A stretch of DNA of 64,000 bases from Tubiluchus corallicola (lineage: Eukaryota; Priapulida; Priapulimorpha; Priapulimorphida; Tubiluchidae), in the NCBI GenBank assembly GCA_030141605.1, contig JAQGDQ010002371.1, forward strand, positions 132,547 through 196,546, given 5' to 3'. The notes beneath the pieces were generated by a model. It worked only from the letters and a program-made list of their open reading frames with translations, ran no database searches and was not told where the DNA came from. Both the position numbers and the translations under genes were made by a program. Below, one piece after another: positions 1 through 49,907 of the stretch (the first letter of the stretch is position 1; every line of letters begins with the position of its first letter).

Positions 1-3000
1 TTTTTCATTTTAAAGAATAGCTTATCAGATTCAACAGTAGGAGTAGGTGTAAGCTAAGCCTTTGTTTACTTCGAAAAAAACGATGTACCAGAATTATGTG
101 TTATGTTCTGTTGGCCATTTTAATAAATCAGTTCGTAGTGTCATGTTTCAGCTAACGTTAGTGGTCTAAGATATATAACGACCAGTATCCAGCACAAAGG
201 AAACGGTATTGCGATCGTAATTAACAGTATAATTTTTGCGATAACTAAGAACGTACTGCAAATGTGAACACTATAACAGGCTGTAGTAGAATAATCTAAA
301 GCATTGTTGAATTAACCTGTTTACTGATTTTGCATAGTTGGCTCAATGTTACAGGAAATTAAACTTCTTTCCTAAGTGTTATGTTTACAAATTAACTTGT
401 CAATTGTTCATGTATAGAAGTCTAAAACTCTAAGCCTTATCTCTGGATTGTAATGGAGCCAATTGTTTTATCCAATTAAGTATTAACCAATTACTCTTTT
501 ATTAGCACCTTGCATATGCTTGTTTTCCCACTATTTGTGCACAGGTTTGGAGATACGTGAACCTATAACGTAAACTGCTAGTTTGATGAAAAATTAAGAA
601 TCATCAAATGTGTGTCATTAAGAAATCATTAAGAATCATGTGCTAGATTAAAAATGTGGTTTGTTTACAGTTAGTAATGATGTACTATTTATGACGTACT
701 AACTTGAAATGCGATCGTTTGTTCCAATTTGTAACCGTTGTTCATTATGCTGCAAGCGCAATAATCACCATTTGTCACAACGCTTTAATGCTCGTGTTTA
801 TCGTTTTATTTTACAGCTAGGAATGAAATGTAGATCTTACAACAACACTAAATTAAATTTACAATTTCATTCTAGCTACACTAAGGTAACAAAGGAGACT
901 CTACCGTTGGTTTAAATAAGTATTTATTATAACAACATTTTGCACATATTGCAGTCCATGAAACCGCAGGCAAGCCTATTTACAGTTGTCCTGGCTGTTG
1001 ATGAAGCATCAAAAACTTATAGTGAAATTACAGTAATAATATTTATTTCAGTCTGCAAGGTTTGTATAAATCTTTGGTAAACTACGTAAATTGAAATATA
1101 TTAAGGTATTAATCCTGCACTACATCAACTTCTTAAAAAACTCAGATTTTTCGAGTAATGATGCAGAATGGCTGTACCTTAGACGAACCAGTAAAATAAC
1201 AAAATAACCTTGAGTCCAATTGCTTTAGAAGTAAAAACTGTAAGCCGGTAGGCACTGGATTGTTATGCTTTTACTATGCTGTGCTGTTTATCTGCTTATT
1301 TTCTGTTTGTTGTGTTATGTTTTATGTTTTGACTTTTTATGCTACTGTGTGATCTGCTTAACATCTGTTTTTTTATTGAGGGCTGATACGTTTTCAAGTT
1401 TTTGCTATGCATTTGCTCAATAAGCTCCAGTGATAACTGAGGAGCAGTGACTGAAACTTACTTTATAAGTTCTTTCGAATGACTATACATATAATTTAGT
1501 TTATTGTTAGCTTCGTATTCTGTGTTTTCATTTTGTGTAGTAAAATAGTCGCCATTTTAAACTGCAATTTTAGTTACAGTTTAAAAAGCCAACAATTTTG
1601 TTACTTTGCCGTATGCAACCTTCAGTGGAGCAACCCGTAATCAGTAATGAGAAAGTGTATTAATTTCGATGAATAAGTTCTCAAAAATGGTTACAGGTTA
1701 CTTCAAATCACTTCAAATGGCACATTAGGAAATGTGACCAGACGGAACAGCCTAATGTATAATGCGTCTGTTTTCCATCTGTGAAGTTCCAAGTACGATA
1801 CCGGGTCATACCAACGATTTTTAAAAGTGGTGTATTCTTTTGCGTTGCCTGTCGTGTGGTATATAGGGTAAAAGTGGGGTAGTAATAATCTTTGTTATGT
1901 AACTGCAGTTTATTTGCAGTAGGCAAAAAGCTTTTTAATTTACGTTAACTGTTTAACATGAAAGCCGACTTTAAATAGAGGTTATTATTGTTATTATCAT
2001 AAATAAAATTTACTGCAAGTAAGAGCAATACCAGAAAAATACAGGTCAGATAGTAACTGCTAATAATGAGTACACATTGTCTGATGTCGCCGTTGTCGCC
2101 TATCCCATCATAACTCTATCCAGGGACCTCTATATTTGCTCCATTTAACGTATTTTGTTGTTGTTGTTTATGCCATTAATTTAGTCTTATCCACGTTGAG
2201 CATAGCTCATAAGTTAAATTCTTCTGCTGCGCTCATAGCGTTGTAATGCACTGTTTAATTGTAATTTTATAACTTTTATTTTTGTATTTCTGCTAAAAGG
2301 ATGAATAATTAAATCTAAACCTAAATCTACATCCATCATCATTTAACTCACCTGTGATTCATGCTCGCATTTTCCACGTACCGTGCAACCTAAAAAAGTT
2401 ACTAACAGCAGTGAAGTTTTAAACTGTAACCAAATGCCTTCGGTGCAGTGTCATTTTTGGTATAGAATGACAGGCAAACGAAGTGATAAATTCACTCTGT
2501 AGACGAAACAGAGTTAGTGGATGCTTAAATTATTAGTAAAGTAAATATTTTCACTGGCGTACTGGAGCGTGTGAACCTAACCTCATTTGCTGCTTAATAG
2601 AATGCTGCAAGAATAACAATGACTGCCAGTTTTACACAATTGGTTTAATGTAAGAAGAAACCGTCACTCTGGTAAAAAATTCCGCAATTTTCATGTACTA
2701 GTTGATGAGATGTGTGCGCAACTTCGCCGCCCGTCACAGCGCGTCACTTTTCGTCGCGCGAATGAGTTTATGTCATCTCCATCACAATCTTATATGTATA
2801 GCTTCAGCTTCGTGTAGAGGAAACCGCTGCATTGTAGGGATTCAGCGGCGAGTAATGTAAACACATCCCCAAGCCATTGAGGGATGCCTGAACATCGCTC
2901 ATTTAATACCGCATGTGAAAATCCCATTAAAATTTCATCAGTCACTGAGTACTCAATGCAAATTTAAACATACTCTGAGTGCAGCTTTGCGATCTGGGCG

Positions 3001-4636
3001 GATCCCTGAAAATTACAAGTGGACGTTCCTGTTTATTTTAAGTCGATGGCTTCTTAGCTGTATAAACAAACCCAAGAAAATGATGGTGTTCAAGTTCCCG
3101 TGCGTCAGTTCTCGAAAATAGTTAATTAGCATTTCGAGTTGCTAAATTAGTTTAATATTGTAGACCTTGGTTGCTTACTTTAGTTAACACAATGGGATTT
3201 TTTATTTGGTGTCAGTGCTTAGTCACCCTAGAAAACAACCTTAGCAAAGGACTTAAATAGTGTAAAAGTTTCGAAAAAACGACTCACACGTAATGAGATT
3301 TTTATATATCTTTACCAAATGTATCTTTTTTCATATTGGAGCTAAAATAATTTGTGGTGCAAAGACAGTTGCCTTGGAAAATGTACCTAGTCACGACAAC
3401 GATATACACTGGTGCTATACACCTGTAATGTTGAATTTTAATCTTTCTTTTCCACGTATGGCCGGAAATCTTCGATTGCGAAACGAGTATGGACAATGAA
3501 AATGTTTATAGTGATTAGTAATTTTTATAGTGATTAATAAAAAATAATGGAAATTACCAAACAATTTCGAAAATTTCGAAGTGTAAGCCCTCGCAGCGAC
3601 TCTTTCTTGTTAAAATTGATTTACTACCTGATCAGTCATTGTCATTCAGAACAGCAACCTAGTACAGGACAATTACATGTCTTATTACTTACTTCATGAT
3701 ATATTGCTCATCCTTAGAGTACAGTAAAGTAATCAGTTATTTACATGTATAACACTTACTCTTTACGTTCAAGCACACTTTCAGCGATGGGTTGTGGTTC
3801 GGCCTAGAAATTTAAATCAGCAACCTATATCTTGTCGTTGCTTGGTATCAACGTCAATTTTTGCTTTTCTTTGCAAGTTTACCTGATATATTATGGCCAG
3901 TAGATGAATGAAAGCCTGTTATTGAAAGCCTATTGCACACTTTCTCTCTTAGCCGTTATATAATTATAGGATTAAATGTGGTGCTTCTTTTCAGCTTTCC
4001 TTTCATATTACAAACACGGTAGTTGCACGTGCCAGACAGCCTTCTAAACATTTCAATCAGCAAGAGGAAAATATCTGCAAATGTGTGACATTGATATTGA
4101 CAAGTTGATTGGAACACCTGTATCTTTGTTCTACTGTAAAGATTTGAACAGTTGGCTTCATCCTTGCTGTGCATGTGTGAGTGCGTGCAAATGTAAATGC
4201 TTCTTTGTGACCTGCAATGTCGGGCCAGCAATTTAAATGATAGAGTGGCGATCTGTGCAATGTTCTGGGTTAATGTCCCATTTGGTTTGGCCCACAATTT
4301 TTCATCTATCTATACAAGCTGTCCGAATATAGAAGGAAAGCAATTCAATAGTGTATACGTGTGCAAAAGATTTATAAACTTTGGTTCAAAATCGACTGTT
4401 TTTCAAAACAATCTGCATGCAGACTCGAAAATTCATGGATGCATGGGCGGTACAAATGTGCAGAATACTCCAGATCCACCTGGCACAATATTTTAGTCAA
4501 TGTTAATTATATGCATTTATAAGCAGATTTCACACCCATGCCCAAACGTTTTCCTTGCAAATGAACCAACGGCGAGATTAATTGAAAACAGCAAAAATGA
4601 CTTGCAATTTCAATTAGTGATTTACAAAAACTGTAT

Positions 4637-4692
4637 AAAATACTGAACTGAGCATAACTTATTCAAAATACTGAACTGAACATAACTTATTC
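4637..4692. repeat. Tandem duplication of a 28-bp unit
   Basis: Two adjacent 28-bp copies (4637-4664 and 4665-4692) share the words ATACTGAACTGA and CATAACTTATTC and differ at one base. This is a recent small tandem duplication in non-coding DNA. Confidence 0.85.
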
Positions 4693-6864
4693 ATTGAAAT
4701 GGTGGATCTTCACCAGAACATACCTGCTTTTAGACTGCGCAGTCAGTACGTGGCATTTGTTTGTAAGCGAGCAAAGCCGCATTCCGTGTCACGTGTAATT
4801 GATATGTATGCTTGGTGACAGCAGCTGTTTGTGCTTTCTGTTTTGTTTTGTATTCTCGTCACAGTTTGATCATGGAATTAGACGTAAACAGATTGGATTG
4901 TTTGCCAAAATGAACCACATGAAATGAATGAGTGTGACAGGTTTCACTTAAATTTGTTATAATTTAAAATTCCGATTCTGAGTATCAGGCTGCCAGTTCA
5001 TATAAAATATGTGTAGAGAGGTCATATTTATATCCGAACGTGGTTAAGATACTTCAGTCTATGCGGTGTCTCATTTTTGAGCATTAGCTTTGCAGCTGAT
5101 CCAGATTTCGGCACAACTACAACCGTTCACCTTAATTTGATCTTGCGATTAAGTGCTGGATTTAAGTTTGCTGTCAGTCGAAGTGTTTCAAAACATAGTA
5201 TTTATGGGTAAAAAGTAAACACTTTTCTCGATGTGCCGTTCTTATGATACAAGCTACGCTACTAGAAGGAATTACATAGTTGTGATAGACGATGACTTAC
5301 TATATCAGTGAACTGACAAGCAGAAATTATTAAGAGAAAACCAAACAATAGATATATATTCCATTTTTGGGTGACAATAAATAAGAACCACATTGTTCCC
5401 CCAGCAAAAGAAATACTAATGTTTTCACTTCCAATAAATAGGATTATAGACACCGCTGGATGCGTATAATTGATTAAATGAGAATGGTGAAATACTGTCC
5501 AACCCGAAAATACAGAAAAAAAACCTCACAGAAACTTAGAGAAAAGCTTAAAATACCTAAAAAGGACAGTCACCACAACCAGTTTTCGATAATTAACAAA
5601 ACTGGAAAAGTAAATCGAAAGATACTTTATTGTGTTAACCTGATGGTAACTTTGTGTGGTGTTTTTCCCTCTTTTCTAATTCACTTGTAGTCTGTTTGTT
5701 GAAAGTATGATAATAAATAATAGTTGACATAAGAGGTTTATTTTTTATCGATTACTGCTGAAGAATCCATATTTTGTGGTTATTATTTACCGAGTGCACC
5801 CTTATCATCGGCGAAGAGTAAATCATAATCAATTGGATTTTCTTTCGATTTTTGGTTTTACTGACTGGCTTCTTTCGTCCCGCGAGTTCGTTAGGAAACC
5901 TCAAGAAGCGCGCCAGCTGCTATAAAGTGCAAGTCTTGGAAAATTTATAATCAAAGACTCGTCGAAAATGGAATTTGATTAAATTAGGGTTAACTAACCA
6001 TTTGAAAGCGGGATAGAACCGGAAACATGCCATCTTCTACACTGGAATTAAAGTTAGTAAATGCACTATCACCAGTGGGATTCTTACATTTGAGGTATTA
6101 TTAAGCAAGTATACTGTCTTCTTTCATCTTAGTGATTAAAACTAAAAGAGCATTCACATAGGATATTGGTCCTGTTACTGCTGAACTACAATAACAAAGT
6201 TTTGGCTTTCAGGGTGAGGATGATTAGTTGCATAACTCTACATCACGTCCGTCCGCACTACGTCCTTAATGCAAATCACAGAAAGACAAATGGAGTACAA
6301 GAAGAGAGAGAGAATTAATAAAAAAATAAATATCTTTTATTTTACATTATATTTACATAACGCAAATTCCTCTAACTGTAGGGTAACCTAACAAAAATTA
6401 AATCACGACTGTGTAAAAACTATATAACCTATGTCAATATTAATCACATCCAAAATTGTGAGGTAAGGTTTGTTAATCACAAGTGGTGTTTGACACAGAA
6501 ATGTGTATTAAGAAAAATTATCGATGAAATGGTATTTCATGTAATTAGCTAGGAATACAAGGTAGTATGCACAACAAGGCATGGTAATTTTCTGAACGAC
6601 AGCTTTGAATAGTTATGCAATTAATTTAAATGTCAAATTATAGCTGATTACTTACTAAACAAAGCGCGCAATTCTGACTATATTGCCAATACATTCCACA
6701 TTACAGGTTATAAGGTTATGGTCAAGTTATCGTTAATAAACAAGTATGTTTTTGAGAACTCATTTACAATTTCAAAAAATATATTGCAGGCATTTATACC
6801 TCTGTCTATGAGCATGTGATTAATATTGTTTCCGATGATGAAATGAAACCATATTTTGCATTTT

Positions 6865-6960
6865 CACTAGATACACCAACATTGCAGATGAACTTACACT
6901 AGATACACCAACATTGCAGATGAACTTACACTAGATACACCAACATTGCAGATGAACTTA
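6865..6960. repeat. Three perfect 32-bp tandem copies
   Basis: The unit starting CACTAGATACACCAACATTG occurs at 6865-6896, 6897-6928 and 6929-6960 without a mismatch. It is a small minisatellite-like array just before a GA microsatellite. Confidence 0.95.
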
Positions 6961-7064
6961 GGTTACACTACGTTTTAGTATGTGTGCAGGCTTGTGTTGA
7001 GTGGAGAGAAGAAGAGACCGAGAGAAAAACAGATGGGAGAAAAAAGATAGAGATTAAAAGAGAG

Positions 7065-7170
<106 letters not shown>

Positions 7171-10100
7171 CTATGGTAATGTAGCTTAGCTGAGTCTTAT
7201 TTTGTTCAGTTTCTATCGGCACAAGAGTCAAGTCGTCTGGGTTTGTTATAGCCTCCTTGCATATGGCTTCTGCTCGTGCCCGCCCATTCTTCTAATGTGA
7301 AGCCACCTAGATGAGAGATGTTTAAAGACCCACAATTGGCGTACATTCACTACGTTCAATTGGAATGAAGACGAGCATGGCTAAATCATAATTATGGAAA
7401 AATAGAACTGGGTCAGTCGTGCCTAGCCTTATAACACTCTCCCCGATCTTACAAGTCGCCATGATTTCAAAAAAGACATTTCATTGTGGCTTCTTGCTCT
7501 GACAAGATTGAATTTGAATTCAACAAAAGTTTTTTCTTTTGTCTTTCCTTTAAATTCTTACATACTGCGCAGAAACATATCTTTTAGCAGTATAAAACAA
7601 TAGATTTTTAAAAAAAAAATTAATTACACATAAACAATTTTCAAAGTAAAATTCAAAGGATGATGCACTACATTATGTCGTGTTTTCATGTCAAGCGTCT
7701 AAACCGCAGATGGAACATGGGTACCAACAATGTCTCTCGGTGTGAACGTTGCATGCTTATTCATGTAGTGGAGCAGTTGGCTAATCACTGTATTGATGGG
7801 ACACTAGTCGTGTTTGTCGGTTTATCTTCATATAAAGGCACTGATTCTGAAGGGTTTGAAAGCCAACATCAAGTGCGAGTTATGTAGGGTAGAAGCAGAT
7901 TTCATGTCAAGTACTGCGCTGCCAAGGCTTTAAGAAACCAATAACTATGAGAAACCACTTGATTCGTGTATCCCAAGTTCGTTCTCTAGTTTGCCTGACT
8001 GCTACTAAGTTAGTTTCACTAATAGGTAATGAATAATAGTAATTGTGGCTGGTAGTACTGTTTTTTACTTTTGTGTTTTCCTGTGTTTTATTTTTTGTGC
8101 CTCTATGATGTTTTTTTAGGTGCAATCAATATAAAAACCCCAAAACAACTAGTTTTAGCAGTAACTTCTCTTTTTTTCATTCATCCACCTGATGATGATA
8201 AACAGCAGTGGCAGTAGGACACGTGATGCATTTTTGGTTGTTTTAATTAAAGTGATTTTTTAGTAATTGCCACTATTGCCATTAAGAAAAAAATTTGCAT
8301 TAGCTAGGTTGAATGTACGTGATTACAAAATAACACTTTTAAAGAAAACGTAAGCAGCGTAGAGTAGTAACTGTTGCCTGTTACTGTAACTGACTAGAAC
8401 TGAAATAAATAAATGAAGTTGGAACAGCAGAGTTAACGGAAATTGTCCCGGCGGTTAGTACCTATTTACTCAACAATGACTAATAAAGCGATAATGTTGA
8501 TTTGATGGTTTTAGTAATTAAGCGCAGTTAAAGAGCAATCTCTTCTGGAGCTACTAAATGAGAAGTATACCCTTTAACATTTACAAATTTCAACGCTAGA
8601 TGGCAGCACAAAGCAATCACGGGAGAAGATGCAAATACTTTACGCAAGTTGATCGGTTGCCAAGCATATTTTCCTTAGGACTTGGGATTTCTCTGGGTAA
8701 AACTTAGCATATTGGTTGTTTCCGGTTATGGTATTAATTTGCAAGAAAATTATTTATATAAATTGTGTTTTTTTGTTATCCGATCTTATTCAACGAAAAA
8801 TGACGTTGTTGTTTACTATTTGAAGTTTGCAATTTCCTAAATTGTGTCTAACGTTTACTGTTTAGTAAACTAACAAAAATTCTTTTCTTCAGCATATTGC
8901 CTGTTAATTTTCGGAGGCTTCCAATTCGGCTGTTACGTTTCCTCTCGGCTCATTTGGTCTGTCATTTCCAATTGGCATACTCATACATATGAGTCATCTT
9001 GCTTGTTCAGTCTTCAGAATTGTCTATTCGTATTAATCAATTATTCGATGCTGGTGTCACCAAACTGTTTCTACAGAGACATTAGGACGATAGAGAATGC
9101 TCCACAGTGCATTGAGATACAATTAAGATGAGGCAGCGTCGAGTACAGGCGTTGATAATTGGTTTTTCGTCAAGCACCGACAGCCACTTTATGCGATACA
9201 TCTATGTTGTAACTGCGGCGGCACAATTGAAGGCGGGTGCGTCTCAAAACAAAATAACCGAATCAGAGATAAGCTTAATAGTCAAAATTTCCCCTGCCAG
9301 GCCTATATTAATTAAGGTGCAAATTGTCAATAATCGTCAAGGAATAAGTTCTGTAGCAAATTTCAGAAAAAGTTTAGAAATAAATCTCAACTGAACCCCG
9401 CTATTCTTAAAGTTTCAAAAAAATAGGAATACGTCTGTTCTAGTTCTTACTATAACAGTATTCTTACTAAAAAAATATGTCAGCTGTATCCGTAAAAGTA
9501 TAACATTAAACTTTTTAACATGAAAATAATACAGATGTTTAAAAATTTCTTTACTTTGGATTACTAAGCGTTAATGTTATTGTTCTTCCCGTTTCACTCA
9601 CACGAGCCTCTGTTCTAAGTTAGAGTACTTCAAAGTTCTCAAATCCTTTGATCTACTGTTAAATTTATGTTCAGCTGCTACAGACTTTTGTTAATTGCTG
9701 ATATCCAAGTTGTCTTTGGTTTGCCTGGAGATCGTTTAGCAGTGATCGTTTAATGCTACTGTTTCTGGCAATCTCATTAAATATCCTCCTTCTTAGCTTT
9801 TTGGATTCAATTTTTGAGGTTTAAAGTACCTTTTTGGTTAAGTTGTAGAGCTGCTCATGTTATTTTGTTAGATTCTAGGACATTGGGTCCCAGCAGTTGG
9901 GCCCCATATCATACACGGTCATTTTATTTTAAAAACTTTTTATGTAAGCCTCCGTGAAATTGTATACATATTCTAGATCCATACATCAATTTCTTTTTCT
10001 TGTGTTGCGAATTCTAACACTACATTTCACTATTGTACATGAAGATACTGGTTTACGTATCCATTAAAGAGCCGCAGCCTTATTTTGAGAGATATACCGC

Positions 10101-10179
10101 TTAAACAATTGATTTATTCTGGGTAAAAAACATGGCCTTCTGTTTTTTATTCTTAATAATATCATCTTCTGTACTGAGC

Positions 10180-10180
10180 A

Positions 10181-10263
<83 letters not shown>

Positions 10264-10264
10264 T

Positions 10265-10359
<95 letters not shown>

Positions 10360-10400
10360 ATAGTAGTAGTAGTAGTGCTAGTAGTTGTTGTTGTTGTTGC

Positions 10401-10457
<57 letters not shown>
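10180..10457. repeat. Composite (TTA)n-(GTA)n-(TTG)n microsatellite
   Basis: Three trinucleotide blocks abut: TTA/TAT to about 10265, GTA/AGT to about 10381, then GTT to about 10457. Each unit differs from the next by one base, which suggests stepwise conversion of one ancestral array. The poly-Leu/poly-Val reading frame is not a gene. Confidence 0.97.
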
Positions 10458-13400
10458 AGCAGCGTTAAGAATTTGTTAGCTTTAAAATAACAATATTCTT
10501 ACCAATAGAGTGTATTAAGTAATACATTTTTTACCAAAAAATGCTGCGTTTAACAACATTTTTAATTGTCAACATCAAAATGTGTCAGATAACTGTAAAA
10601 ACAAAATTTTCACTAACAAAGTATTACAATTAACAATGTTCTTTACCTGTTAAAAATATCATTAATAAACACTTTGTGCAGAACAAACAGTAGATACTGC
10701 ATTAATTGACAGTGAGACGCTGTTCTCAATTGACAAAGTAGAAAAGCCTTATGAATTTACTGGCCAGGGAAACATTTCAACGGTAAAACTGATAATAATA
10801 CCATCATCCACATGTAGTTAATACAATTAATTAACATTTGTCCCAGTGGCTTTCGGCATTAAATATAGTTAGTTTTTGAGAAAAAATGATAAAAAATTGT
10901 TACTAAAAGGCATTTATTTTTTAATATATTTATTACATTAAGCAAGACTAGGTAGCTGAGATAGTCATTTGTCTTATATTGTTTACATAGAATTTTTGGC
11001 ATATCTCAGCTGGTTAGCTGACTCATATTTCACAGGGTGCCTAATTTAGCGTTTATTTCACCTTGTTCATATTTATGCAGGTGGTACGTGGCTGGTTGCG
11101 TTTATTTTTAGCACAACCTTCAGTGCAGACTGCCAAACGATGTAAAAACAATAATGCTTGTTAAAATTTTGACCGCAGAAACAACTATTTGGAAATAGCG
11201 GCAATCATCTTGGTTATTAGGTTTCGATCTGTCTAAACCAATAAGTCTAATATGACAAAAAGATATCTGGCAGTGTCGCCGCCAACTCGATCCGCTAAAT
11301 GTTTTCCAGAAATATAAGTGTACGACAGTCGATGCCAAACGAAAATTGATCTAGAAATTGTCTGAACGCCGTTTTCGGTCAACACTACAGCGAGTTTTGA
11401 ATGGAAATGATGCAGAGGCGGCATTTATCACTCACTTGAGACAAAGCGATTCCAAGAATATAAAACTTAATGTGCATAAGGAACATTCGAAATAAGTTTT
11501 CATCTATTAGTCACTGGCAGCTTTGTGCGAACGTCTACCCAAGAGATAAGCTATATACTTATATAGATGCACTCTGTAGGTTTTAAATTGTTATTAATAT
11601 GTTTGTGTGTCGGGATAAACCCACATGCTTACAAAATTTTTGAAACTAAGCAAGAAAGAAAAAGTGTGAAAATTCGAGACTGAAACTGTACTTGAATTAG
11701 GGATTTTCCGATTACAAGTTCAAGTACCAAAATTGAAGAGTAGTTTACTTTCGCATGTAATAAGGTGAGAGAAATAATTTTGTGTCTTTGGCTCGAAGGT
11801 CTAACAGTATCTGCAGTATCCTCGGCTGCAGATAAAGAAAACTTGTCGGTAGATGTAGAAAAATGCGGTATCCAGGAAACCACATGATGTGCTACATGGT
11901 TTTCATACAGCAGTTGAGGTTTGCCCGCACTTCGAACAAACTTTGTTCGGCGTTTTTGAGCAACATTCAGTGTATCTCTAGTAAAAGCAGGTACCTGTTG
12001 CGAAGTAGCTAAAACTCTTAACTCTGAAGACGAAAAAATCTTTAGCGCAGACTCAACGGTGCCGTACTGAAATACTGAACGTCAGAATATCGTGGTAAGA
12101 CTGCAGGACCAGATTTGTGGGAAAATCTTTGAACTGCAACCCTCCGTACTGGCCACCAGTGAATTGTCGGCGATGGAGTTGAGAAATTGTCAGGAACATG
12201 CAGAATAATAGACTTAAAAAGTGTCAGAATGTTCTTCTAGCATCTTCCTTGCCAGTGGAAATGCACCAGTGAATCGAGCACGGAACTGTTGCCTCCCTGC
12301 CTACTTGTAGATGCCAGTATACAATGGCTCCCTAATGGATGGAACCATTCCAATGTACGAGTGTGAAAAAATGGCATTTCACTTAAAATACTTCACGTGG
12401 ATATATGTCAACGAATTTTGCGTCGATTGACGAAGTCGGATTTTTGATCCGCCATTTTGAATTCAAGATGTCGGCAAATAACATCATTTTCGAAAAAAGC
12501 ATAAGGCTCCGCTAGTTCGCGACGGATCGTCATGAGACTTTATGCGAATATGTTAGAAGAAAGTCCGGGTTGACCCATGAAATTTTTGACCTGCCGTCTT
12601 GAATTCAGTGAGTCACCGGCTACAATAAATCGAGTCGAACTTGATCTTTCGCAAATCGTGTTGTATTTACTGTATCCGAAGAAACTGTATCAGCGTTATT
12701 CAGTAAAGTTGCGGGTTTTGTTTAATTGTTTGTTTGTTTAATTCTCTGATATATGTTCTTGTTGTTGCTCCAGAAAATTTGTCTTATAGTGCCATTAATG
12801 AGATTAAGAAAGCATATTTAAACGAAGTGGCCTATAATGGGATTAAAAGGTAGCTTAACAGATTAGTAACGGACCTTACTTGTATCTGACTTGTATTGCT
12901 TGCCTTTACAGCAAAAGTTTTATATAAAAAATCTGGATGTTTAGTTAAATTCAACGATGAAATAACAATAATTTTCTTACACAAACTCAGTAAACTGATG
13001 CCCAACATTATAATAACTGGTTTCTTCAGTAACTGGTAACTGAGAGTCGGTGGGTAGTATTTTGCTCAGTTCGTTAGGAGCGGGACAGGGATCCAACTCA
13101 ATCCTTACTTAATGTAGATGGCTGTGACTGGGCTGGGATTTGGATCACTATCAAGGATCATCCCCTAAGGTGAGACATTGAACCAGTAGATGAATTTGAA
13201 TCACGTTCGGATGCGGGTACATCCTACGTCAATGACGCAATAGGCAGTTGAAGTCATTCAGAAGCAAGTTTTTTGGCTTTCATGCATCCATTTACTGGTG
13301 TGGTTCATTGTTGCCTAACCTTCATTACAAAACAGAAAACAAACTGTTATTTTGTCTTATAAGTAAGCTAGCTGTTCAGTTTGAGTAACCCTTGTAAGAT

Positions 13401-15006
13401 GTCTATCTTGTAAATTGCCTATTCAATGTCAAGGATTTTCAAATAATGATAGAAATAAAAATAATAAAATTACTCAACCTGAGTGATTTCGTTTGCCTGA
13501 TGTACATGTACAGGCGCTTTCTTTTTATTTGGGGTAACAGTGGTTATTCTCGGAGAATCCTCAGTTGAAAAATGAATCTTATATTGTGGTATAATTATGT
13601 TACGCTTTGGAGCTGATATTCTTTTCCAAAAGAAGCAGAGGCCTTCATTCGTACATTGTAATGCTCCATGTCTATTAAAGAGTCATTATTTAAACGGTAG
13701 AGCCATTTAGACGGACACATAATTTGATTGTGCAGTGTTATCTCTATCAATATGCGTAGCACGATACCGTCCACAGTAGCCTTTGCGTTGAGTACAATTC
13801 CTAATCTATACTACATTTCTAGTGAACTTCGACAGAAAAGTTTCCCTCGGATTACTGCACTGGGCTCACTGTGCATTACTATGCGTGACAGTGCCGGTTA
13901 ATTAAAGATTATTAATCAAATATTAGCTAATATCTGACAGAGGCTTAACTTAAACGATGAAAGAGTGTGGTTTTCAATGTTGTCATAATCAAGTCATTTG
14001 CGATCGAAGAATTTTGCGTGCGCGTATGTCAACATGTGTTTGCTTACACATAGACCATTGCTCTAGTTGGTCTAGTCTGTGGTTTCTTTGTTTCACGTTG
14101 TGTTGACATTGCTCTTTGGAGTTTTTCGACGCTGATGACATACCACAGGAGGAATCAATGCATCAATGCCTGTGTTGACTACTGGGGGGAACAAGAAGCC
14201 AAGATAGAAACCAAACAACTTTACACTGCGTTCGAGAACGCCAGGAAGTTGATTGTGTGCAGTGCGGAATTTAATTTCCGCAAAATGTGTGAAAACGCTC
14301 GTATAATAGTCATTTGAGCACTGCATTTCTGCAAACACGGAGGCAAATATATGTAGGTTTGATTTGCAAATTACGAGCCTGGAATTTTTAAGCTATAGTG
14401 ACTGTTTAAAGGTGAATAATACATTTCGTAATATGTTATCATAAAGGCTGTCCTTATTTTGACATCGTTTTAGACTACAATTTCGTGAAATGTAAGTAGC
14501 ACGTCATTTGTAAGCACTTTGACACATGATAAATGAATAAACGAAGTCTAATTATAACATACTTCACACATGCTATTACAGTATTGTCATTAGCGACAAT
14601 TGATTCAAATTAGTGCACCTAACTCCTGCAGTGGCATTTCTGACGCACTTTGAAGATTTCTTTCCAGTGAAACCAAACTTCGTAAGTACGCATCTGTTTG
14701 ACGATTCAGTGTGCTTACAACTGAGCGCAGACAATTGAATAAAATAAACCTGAGAAGGTTTCTCGTGGCAAGCTTAACAATTTAGTTCTCAATCGATGCC
14801 CAAAGCAGCGCATTAGAGATGGACGGGGCTTCTACTGTGAATGAACAATGAACAAACCTAAAAATAGAAAACAACGCTTTCGCTTAAACGTTTATGTATG
14901 GACTGGGAAAAGGTGGTGTTCTGTGATGGTTTATTAATTACATTCTCAATATGAAGAAGTAAAAACAGCTCTGTCAAGTCGTTTGTTTGCTGGCCAAAAC
15001 AGTCTT

Positions 15007-49907
<34,901 letters not shown>

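Noticed and set aside
7660-7887. 75-residue open frame
   Set aside because: No splice context, signal or motif I recognise; length is within chance for the region.
10132-10479. Open frame of poly-Leu/poly-Val
   Set aside because: Entirely a translation of the TTA/GTA/TTG microsatellite.
12400-12610. Segment with CCATTTTGAATTCAAGATG and related words, suggestive of an interspersed repeat
   Set aside because: No inverted ends or target duplication could be found; needs genome-wide copies to call.
13110-13200. Sequence resembling a tRNA B box, possible tRNA-derived SINE
   Set aside because: No matching A box, no cloverleaf and no poly-A or repeat tail.
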